64,000 nt of DNA from NCBI GenBank assembly GCA_039030555.1, contig JBCCDY010000020.1:17583-81582 (forward strand). Reading direction: 5' to 3'. This document shows, one piece after another, positions 58,435 through 64,000 of this stretch. This DNA comes from JBCCDY01 sp039030555 (GTDB taxonomy: Bacteria > Bacteroidota > Bacteroidia > Cytophagales > Cyclobacteriaceae). Numbering within the stretch: the stretch's first letter is position 1; the number at the start of each line of letters is the position of its first letter. The position numbers and the translations under genes were made by a program. The notes beneath the pieces are model-generated. The model did no database searches, was not told the origin of the DNA, and worked only from the letters and a program-made list of their open reading frames with translations.

Positions 58435-58836
58435 CTAGAGGACCAGTTCGTCCACGATCTTCTTCATCTCATCAAGATCTTTCTTTCGATCCAGTATATC
58501 TTTTACTTTCGATACTCCTTCTGAGTCTCTTTCAACCACCAGAATGAAACCCGTTCCAACATAATCTTTGGTGATTTTTTCAAGCCCCAGGGTGTTAATT
58601 GTTTCCTTGGTAGCCTCCTGAGTTTCTTTGTCGGTAAAGTCAAGTCTCACATACTCAATTTCCTCATCAGAATAATTGTTGAGTAGCTCCGTAAACGTTG
58701 GGCCTAGTTTTTTACAGTATTTACACCAATCAGCATAAAATTGAACTGCGTAATATTTTGAATCCTCCTGAGCTAATAGAGGGCTTAGGTTTAAAAGAAA
58801 TACGAAACCTGCTAAAAAAATCTTAACTCTTCCCAT
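58435..58836 (-). CDS. Exported thioredoxin-like protein
   Basis: A 133-residue protein with a signal peptide (MGRVKIFLAGFVFLLNLSPL, cut after AQ) and a thioredoxin fold. The redox motif is YADWCKYCKKLGP near residue 37 (CxxC, variant CKYC). It is likely periplasmic and keeps thiols reduced or oxidised there. The gene upstream (AlkA type) is unrelated. The 242-bp gap on its start side shows no further gene. Confidence 0.85.
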   Translation of the reverse strand: MGRVKIFLAGFVFLLNLSPLLAQEDSKYYAVQFYADWCKYCKKLGPTFTELLNNYSDEEIEYVRLDFTDKETQEATKETINTLGLEKITKDYVGTGFILVVERDSEGVSKVKDILDRKKDLDEMKKIVDELVL

Positions 58837-59078
58837 TTTTCATTTTTTGATAGTATTACTATTAACTTGTTTTTTGAGGATTAGATACACTTAATAAATA
58901 GATTAACTCTTATTTGTCGTTAGAAAGACAAGTTATTTTAGTTCTGATTTGAATTATAAATCTACTTACGAGATGGATAAAAGCTTCAAAGAGTAGTTAT
59001 GTCCGTAATACTGCTTACCCTTAATTGCCTCACTGTCTTGCAATTAAGTAGATCCTAAAAGGAAATAATTAAGTTGGA
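58837..59078. other. Gene-free gap
   Basis: AT-rich with no open frame that is convincing on either strand. It must contain the promoter of the thioredoxin gene. A partial symmetry (TGCCTCACTGTCTTGCAATTA, near 59030) follows the ftsY stop codon and may be a weak terminator. Confidence 0.35.
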
Positions 59079-60035
59079 TCAGTTTTTATTGAAAAGAGAG
59101 TCTACAAACTCAATGCGATTGAATACCTGGAGGTCATCTACTTTTTCTCCAACGCCAATGTATCTCACCGGAATTTTAAACTGATCTGAAATTCCAATAA
59201 CTACTCCTCCTTTTGCAGTTCCATCGAGCTTGGTGATGGCCAAAGAGGTAACTTCGGTTGCTTTTGTGAACTCTTTTGCCTGAATAAAGGCATTCTGACC
59301 TGTACTGCCATCCAACACAAGCATTACATCGTGCGGAGCCTCCGGAATGAATTTCTGCATCACCCTTTTAATCTTTGTAAGTTCATTCATGAGGTTTACT
59401 TTGGTGTGGAGCCTTCCCGCTGTATCCACTATAATGATATCAGCTCCTTGTTCTACTCCTTGCTTTACAGCATCAAATGCCACAGATGCCGGATCGGTAT
59501 TCATTCCATGAGAGACCACAGGTACATCAATACGATCGCCCCACATTTTTATTTGATCAACAGCTGCGGCACGAAAGGTATCGGCAGCTCCTAAAACTAC
59601 TTTTTTACCTCGATCTTTAAACTGCTTGGCAAGTTTCCCTATGGTCGTTGTTTTACCAACACCGTTTACGCCGACTACCAAAATAACATAGGGTTTTACC
59701 GATTCCGGAGTAGTAAAATCTGTGACATCGGAAGAATTGTTTTCTGAAAGTAGGCTTGCAATTTCTTCCCGTAGAATGGCATCAAGCTCTGAGGTATTTA
59801 GGTATTTATCCTTAGAAACACGTTCCTCTATTTTTTGAATGACTTTGATCGTAGTATCTACTCCAACATCAGAGGTAACCAATATTTCTTCTAACTGGTC
59901 TAAAACCTCGTCATCTACCTTGGACTTACCGGCAACAGCCTTTCCAAGCTTGGAAAAGAAATTATCCTTGGTTTTTTCAAGTCCTTTATCAAGGCTTTCT
60001 TTTTTCTCTTTTGAGAAACGATCAAAGATTCCCAT
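59079..60035 (-). CDS. ftsY: Signal recognition particle receptor FtsY
   Basis: A 318-residue SRP GTPase that docks ribosomes carrying membrane proteins at the membrane. The short N-terminus (MGIFDRFSKEKKESLDKGLE) lacks the long acidic A domain of E. coli FtsY. The NG domain has GVNGVGKTTTIGKLAKQFK, DTFRAAAVDQIKMW, DTAGRLHTKVNLMNEL and TKLDGTAKGG, all typical. It ends the rpmG - DUF4295 - ftsY operon, an arrangement widespread in Bacteroidota. Confidence 0.95.
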   Translation of the reverse strand: MGIFDRFSKEKKESLDKGLEKTKDNFFSKLGKAVAGKSKVDDEVLDQLEEILVTSDVGVDTTIKVIQKIEERVSKDKYLNTSELDAILREEIASLLSENNSSDVTDFTTPESVKPYVILVVGVNGVGKTTTIGKLAKQFKDRGKKVVLGAADTFRAAAVDQIKMWGDRIDVPVVSHGMNTDPASVAFDAVKQGVEQGADIIIVDTAGRLHTKVNLMNELTKIKRVMQKFIPEAPHDVMLVLDGSTGQNAFIQAKEFTKATEVTSLAITKLDGTAKGGVVIGISDQFKIPVRYIGVGEKVDDLQVFNRIEFVDSLFNKN

Positions 60036-60095
60036 GCGCTTTTTAATTAACTATTATGAAAAGATACCGGAATAACATTTACTCCAAACAAAAAA

Positions 60096-60121
60096 AGTCC
60101 CTCGAAAGGGACTTTTTTTTT
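60096..60121. terminator. Hairpin between DUF4295 gene and ftsY
   Basis: AGTCCCT (60096-60102), loop CGAA, AGGGACT (60107-60113), with A7 before and T8 after. It is a strong bidirectional signal, so ftsY may also have its own promoter or depend on read-through. Confidence 0.88.
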
Positions 60122-60137
60122 CAGGATGAAGAGTTTT

Positions 60138-60290
60138 TTAGCTCTTCAAAAATTCTTTTACCATATCCTCAGCTACCATCTCTTCTTTGAAAGTGTAAGC
60201 ACCAGTCTTTTCAGACCTTACGGACTTGATCACTTTAGTATATCCTTTGGCTGTTTTGTCTTTTAATGATGCAACGGTCTTCTTAGCCAT
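60138..60290 (-). CDS. DUF4295 small protein
   Basis: A 50-residue protein, MAKKTVASLKDKTAKGYTKV then IKSVRSEKTGAYTFKEEMVA, matching the small basic DUF4295 family that lies between rpmG and ftsY in many Bacteroidota. Its position with ribosomal protein genes suggests a ribosome-associated role. It starts two bases after rpmG ends. It is too short to be found by simple length filters. Confidence 0.9.
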   Translation of the reverse strand: MAKKTVASLKDKTAKGYTKVIKSVRSEKTGAYTFKEEMVAEDMVKEFLKS

Positions 60291-60292
60291 GA

Positions 60293-60475
60293 TTATTTAA
60301 TTTCTTTGTGAACAGTATATTTTTTGAGAACAGGATTATATTTCTTCAACTCCAATCGATCAGGTGTATTTTTCCTGTTTTTTGTTGTGATGTACCTTGA
60401 AGTACCGTGCATACCTGATTCTTTGTGCTCAGTGCACTCCAAAATAACCTGAACTCTATTTCCTTTCTTAGCCAT
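60293..60475 (-). CDS. rpmG: 50S ribosomal protein L33
   Basis: A 60-residue L33: MAKKGNRVQVILECTEHKES then GMHGTSRYITTKNRKNTPDR. Only one Cys is present (LECTEH), so this is the zinc-free (C-) form. The partner rpmB, which often precedes it, is not adjacent. Confidence 0.96.
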   Translation of the reverse strand: MAKKGNRVQVILECTEHKESGMHGTSRYITTKNRKNTPDRLELKKYNPVLKKYTVHKEIK

Positions 60476-60546
60476 GATTCTCTACTTGAAAATTTCGGAC
60501 TGCAAATATATAGCTTGCTATCGTAATTTCAAAGAATAAAAACAAT

Positions 60547-61860
60547 CTACCTGATATTGATTTTAGAATCATAGCCTTCGATGTTTAGCGTAACAACCTT
60601 ATCGGTAGCTCCTTTCGACTCCAATTCAGCTTTGATGTTATCGTTTTCTTTAATGTATACCTTTCTACTATATCTGCTTTCCGGGTATTCAAATTTACCA
60701 TATTTTAAATTTGCACTGAGGTTTATACTCGTTTTAGAGCCAAGATCAATGTTCAATTCATTATACTTTCCTTTGAGATCAAAATTTTCAAACCCTTGCC
60801 CTATTTCATCTATTTCAATATCTCCCTCATAGGAATTCAGTTTAAGAGATCGTTCTAACAAGCCTATTTTGAAGTCAGTGTATTTGCTATCGGCTATCAA
60901 TTCAGAAAGTATTTCTGCCTCCAACTCATCTTCATAAGATTTTTTGAAATCTAGCTTTATCGCTTTTTTAATCTCTATCTCGCAATACTTACTTTCCTCC
61001 AGAGTGAGTTTATTAATAATTCCAAAATCAAGATCTACTTCGTATAAATCGAGTATACTTTCATTCAACTCATCTTCTACGGTAAAGCTTCCATATTTCA
61101 TTTCACCTTCTACAGAACCACCTCTTTTTACTTCCAACTTAGATTCGTAGGTATTAATTTTGGATTCTTCTACGTAAGCTATTTCTACCGTAGAATATTT
61201 AGCTCCTAAATCAAGCTTTTTTGATTCCCCAATCTGAAGTTTTTGTTCGTATAATTCTAAGGTTGAAGTATTTACGCTCTTAATCTTACCTTCCCCATAT
61301 TTGAGCTCCAGCTGAACATCGGAATTGAAGTTTTCAGCATCCAGATCTCCTGAATATTGTTCAATATCTACATCTCCGCTATACTCTCCATTCATAATGA
61401 TATCTGAGTATTTATTTTCTACTGAAATATCATTTGATTTCGGAACCTTAATAAAATAAGTAATGCTCAATTCTTTATCTCCGTAATCAATACTTAAAAA
61501 CTGCACCGAACCAAAACCTACATTTATTTTTTTAGGGTCGCTGAGCTTGGTGTCTATCTTGAAAGTTGAACCTGCATCAGTAATTCCCGATTTTACATGC
61601 TCCTCAAAATTATCCAGGAATTTTCTCACTGATTTATTTTCCTTTCCAGAGTAATTAACTTCCGCTATGATTTCAACCTCTTGTTTATCCCAGGATTCGA
61701 TCTCTAGTACTGTTTCATAGCCCTCAATAGATATATCTTTACTCGATGAAACTGAATAGCTCAGGTTAACCCTTTTCGTTTCCGCTATATCTCTACTTGC
61801 AAGCGCAATTGATGAAGAGAATAGTAGGATTAGTAGTAAACTTTTAAACTCTGCTGTCAT
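60547..61860 (-). CDS. Secreted adhesin-like protein (DUF4097-type beta repeats)
   Basis: A 437-residue protein with a signal peptide (MTAEFKSLLLILLFSSSIAL, cut after AS), starting at the second ATG of the frame. The mature part is a long series of short beta strands with 'SKYS.iei', 'KYGEGKI', 'KYGSFTVEDE' and 'SYEGDIEI' units, the pattern of DUF4097/putative adhesin beta-helices. It is the last gene of a sigma / anti-sigma operon and overlaps the anti-sigma gene by 17 bases, so it may be a target or sensor of the same envelope response. Confidence 0.75.
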   Translation of the reverse strand: MTAEFKSLLLILLFSSSIALASRDIAETKRVNLSYSVSSSKDISIEGYETVLEIESWDKQEVEIIAEVNYSGKENKSVRKFLDNFEEHVKSGITDAGSTFKIDTKLSDPKKINVGFGSVQFLSIDYGDKELSITYFIKVPKSNDISVENKYSDIIMNGEYSGDVDIEQYSGDLDAENFNSDVQLELKYGEGKIKSVNTSTLELYEQKLQIGESKKLDLGAKYSTVEIAYVEESKINTYESKLEVKRGGSVEGEMKYGSFTVEDELNESILDLYEVDLDFGIINKLTLEESKYCEIEIKKAIKLDFKKSYEDELEAEILSELIADSKYTDFKIGLLERSLKLNSYEGDIEIDEIGQGFENFDLKGKYNELNIDLGSKTSINLSANLKYGKFEYPESRYSRKVYIKENDNIKAELESKGATDKVVTLNIEGYDSKINIR

Positions 61861-62383
61861 CAGATTCTTTTTTTTGCTCATCCCTTTTTATTTCGTGTTC
61901 AAGTCGTTTTAAAATTTTTATTTTCTTTTCGTAATGGTCTACCAATATTCTGACGAGCCGTTCCTTGTCGCGCACTTTATGAATGTCCTTTCTAAAATTT
62001 TCGTTGAGCTCTTCCAAAACCTGTAATTCCTCAAAAAGCCATGCATATTCGGTTTTGTCTACTTTCTTGTATTCTATTCTATTAGTGATCTCTTGAATGG
62101 ACTGCTGGTAAGTTTTTTCTAGCTGTACATACTCAGGAGAAATATCAGCCAGAGAGGCCAACCCCTCAGCATTCTTCATTTGTCTAAAAAGAAGAATACT
62201 TAAGGTAAGGGTGCTAAGCAGTAATATTGATGCTGCTAACTTCCAAAAATGAAATGCCCTTTTCGGCTTCTCTTGAGGAGGTGTCATACCTTTTCTGATT
62301 GCTTCCCACGAAGATTCCCGTGGAGTCTCGATATCGAACCGACCGGTATTTTCTGCTACAAATTTTTCAAGTTCATCTTTCAT
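61844..62383 (-). CDS. Putative anti-sigma factor, single membrane helix
   Basis: A 179-residue protein. The N-terminal ~45 residues (LEKFVAENTGRFDIETPRES) would face the cytosol, one membrane helix follows (FWKLAASILLLSTLTLSILL), and a helical periplasmic part holds long coiled-coil-like stretches. The layout matches membrane anti-sigma factors coupled to ECF sigma genes, although no conserved zinc motif is seen. It overlaps the sigma gene by 11 bases. It would hold the sigma factor inactive until an envelope signal. Confidence 0.7.
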   Translation of the reverse strand: MKDELEKFVAENTGRFDIETPRESSWEAIRKGMTPPQEKPKRAFHFWKLAASILLLSTLTLSILLFRQMKNAEGLASLADISPEYVQLEKTYQQSIQEITNRIEYKKVDKTEYAWLFEELQVLEELNENFRKDIHKVRDKERLVRILVDHYEKKIKILKRLEHEIKRDEQKKESDDSRV

Positions 62384-62909
62384 AATAGGCCTTACTAAGT
62401 TTTATTCTCAAAAGACTTTTCGCCCTTTGGTACTGTGTTTTGGAGGTGGACTCCGAGATATTCAGCTTTTCAGCTATTTCTTTATGAGAAAAATCCTCAA
62501 ATAGGAATAAGGAGAGTACAGTCCTACATCCTTCAGGTAGCTTTTTAATATGCTCATGGATCACTTTAGGGTTTAAGGAAAGCTCTTCGTCAATTTCTTG
62601 CACCACATCTTCTTCAATTGGAGTAAAATCCAATTTCTTTCTTCTAATCTGCTCCAGAGCCGTATTCACTACAATTCTTTTAAGCCAACTTCCAAACGAT
62701 GATTTCTGGCGATAGCTGTCTATCGCATTGAAAGCTTTTATAAAAGCTTCCTGGAGCAAATCTTGGGATAGGTCAGAATCCCCTGTTATCCGTATTAAGG
62801 TATTGTACATGTTGCTTGAGTAAGCTTGGTATAAATTATAAGCTGCCGTTTCATCTCCTTTTTTGAGTTGTTCCACCCACATTTGGTGGAGGTTTATTGT
62901 TTCTGACAT
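62373..62909 (-). CDS. ECF-type RNA polymerase sigma factor
   Basis: A 178-residue sigma-70 family factor. Region 2 is AYNLYQAYSSNMYNTLIRIT then LSQDLLQEAFIKAFNAIDSY, and region 4 is LPEGCRTVLSLFLFEDFSHK then EIAEKLNISESTSKTQYQRA. The start is placed at the ATG of MSETINLHQM; a frame extension of eight residues upstream is less likely. It begins the operon with the anti-sigma and adhesin-like genes and is divergent from an M1 peptidase gene, 128 bases away. Confidence 0.9.
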   Translation of the reverse strand: MSETINLHQMWVEQLKKGDETAAYNLYQAYSSNMYNTLIRITGDSDLSQDLLQEAFIKAFNAIDSYRQKSSFGSWLKRIVVNTALEQIRRKKLDFTPIEEDVVQEIDEELSLNPKVIHEHIKKLPEGCRTVLSLFLFEDFSHKEIAEKLNISESTSKTQYQRAKSLLRIKLSKAYYER

Positions 62910-63037
62910 TCGGTTCGGTTTGCTGACCGTCATTATAGAGATGCAGTGCTGTAGAAGAAGTTGGAATAAATTCGGAAAAAAATTTTTTTAGGCTTAAACT
63001 GAGCTTTCAGGACTCGTTTATTCAAAGTTTCTTTTAC

Positions 63038-64000
63038 ATGAATTTATATAAAGTACCGCTGATAATCTGTTTCATACTCTTTAGTCAAACAGCATGGTCT
63101 CAATTATTGGATGATGCATCTCCTGATTTTACAAAGAAAGATTCTCTGAGAGGTTCTATTTCCAAATACAGGATTTATGATGTTAAATTCTATGACTTGT
63201 CTTTAGATATAAACCTGGATCAAAAAACTATTCGTGGCTCTAACAAGATTCATTTTCTGGCTACAACTGATCTGAAAAGAGTTCAAGTCGATTTGTTCGA
63301 AGGCTTAAACATCGACGGTATTCAAGATGAAAATGGTAAGGAGCTGGTTTTTAAAAGGGAATATGATGCCATTTTTATTGATTTTCCAGACCCTCTAATT
63401 GAAGGTGGTATTTACTGGATCAATGTTCAATACTCCGGAGCCCCGACAGCAGCCAAACGTCCTCCGTGGGACGGTGGTTTTGCCTGGAGTAAAGATTCAA
63501 ATGGAGATCATTGGGTTGGTGTAGCCTGTCAAGGTGTTGGAGCAAGTTTATGGTGGCCAAATAAAGATCATCTATCCGATGAGCCGGACTCTATGCGAAT
63601 TAGCGTAACTGTTCCCAAAGATTATATAAACGTTTCAAATGGAACACTGCGGAATACTAAAAGAAGGGGAAAGAAAACCGAATATGAGTGGTTCGTCGCT
63701 AACCCAATTAATAATTACAATGTATCTCTCAATATCGCGAAATATGATCACTTCAGTGAAATCTACCAGAACGAGGTTGGGGAACGGTTGAATATTGACT
63801 ACTACGTTCTTCCGGAAAATTTAGACAAAGCAAAAACACAATTCAAAGATACAAGGCCGATGATTGAAGCTTTTGAGCATTACTTTGGCCCTTATGCTTT
63901 TTATGAAGATGGTTTTAAGATGATTGATGTTCCTTACCTGGGCATGGAACACCAAAGCGCAGTAGCTTATGGAAATTCTTATCTGAAAGGCTACAATGGG
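63038..64000 (+). CDS. M1-family metallopeptidase, N-terminal part (cut by window edge)
   Basis: 321 codons are visible, with no stop before the end of the window. The signal peptide is MNLYKVPLIICFILFSQTAW, cut after SQ. The mature start (YDLSLDINLDQKTIRGSNKI) is the beta-sandwich domain of M1 aminopeptidases. GMEHQSAVAYG near residue 307 is the GxMEN-like substrate-binding motif, in the GMEHQ form found in the Bacteroidota exported branch. The HExxH zinc motif lies beyond the window. It should release N-terminal residues from peptides in the periplasm. Confidence 0.9.
   Translation, partial: MNLYKVPLIICFILFSQTAWSQLLDDASPDFTKKDSLRGSISKYRIYDVKFYDLSLDINLDQKTIRGSNKIHFLATTDLKRVQVDLFEGLNIDGIQDENGKELVFKREYDAIFIDFPDPLIEGGIYWINVQYSGAPTAAKRPPWDGGFAWSKDSNGDHWVGVACQGVGASLWWPNKDHLSDEPDSMRISVTVPKDYINVSNGTLRNTKRRGKKTEYEWFVANPINNYNVSLNIAKYDHFSEIYQNEVGERLNIDYYVLPENLDKAKTQFKDTRPMIEAFEHYFGPYAFYEDGFKMIDVPYLGMEHQSAVAYGNSYLKGYNG

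Overview
The window is a chromosomal segment of an AT-rich marine-type Bacteroidota, most likely of the order Cytophagales. Supporting signs are a type IX secretion (T9SS) type A sorting tail on a 956-residue secreted protein, the Bacteroidota promoter -7 box TAnnTTTG in front of several genes, an Nqr sodium pump subunit, DUF4295 next to rpmG, a long (1120 aa) SecA, and little use of Shine-Dalgarno sequences. The genus cannot be fixed from the sequence alone.

Layout. 1-80: start of a leftward PLP trans-sulfuration enzyme cut by the window edge. 259-6005: TetR regulator plus a tripartite ABC / HlyD / TolC exporter whose ATPase has lost key catalytic motifs. 6080-7654: PiT phosphate transporter. 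7654-18930: an island built into the initiator tRNA-fMet gene. The 3' end of the tRNA (19 bp, TAGTAGCGGGGACTGGACT) is repeated exactly at 9142-9160 and 18854-18872, and a degraded third copy lies at 7688-7706. Two elements therefore seem to have inserted one after the other: a remnant carrying a Fic AMP-transferase, and a ~9.7 kb element with a tyrosine integrase, an excisionase-like HTH protein, a RepA-like ATPase, two divergent arrays of 9-bp repeats (a candidate replication origin) and a cargo end with a HEPN-like gene pair, a four-TM protein and a lipoprotein gene split by a 9-A tract.

18999-25460: core genes era, a four-helix-bundle cassette, der, a SprT-like metalloprotein, the murQ / sugar kinase / cytochrome b5 group, and two tiny tandem PspC proteins. 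25457-28169: arginase-fold protein and nqrF. 28267-33725: a leftward methionine operon (osmC, metZ-like, metY, metX, hom) behind a SAM riboswitch and a recognisable promoter. 33751-45736: radical SAM protein, accD, fba, an exonuclease, the large repeat-rich T9SS protein, rnr, a polyprenyl synthase, a lipoprotein, a rhomboid protease and an outer-membrane barrel. 45792-50899: ribosomal genes rpmA/rplU and the class I ribonucleotide reductase operon nrdBA with DnaA-box-like sites upstream. 51114-58836: dapF, secA, a SPOR lipoprotein, an M20 amidohydrolase, an AlkA-type glycosylase and a thioredoxin. 59079-60475: rpmG, DUF4295, ftsY. 60547-64000: an ECF sigma / anti-sigma / adhesin-like operon and the start of an M1 peptidase.

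Most of the window is housekeeping. The unusual material is concentrated in the tRNA-fMet island. The best candidates for undescribed biology are the divergent 9-bp repeat arrays next to the RepA-like ATPase, the HEPN-like two-gene module, the A-tract frameshift lipoprotein gene, and the paired palindromes in front of fic.
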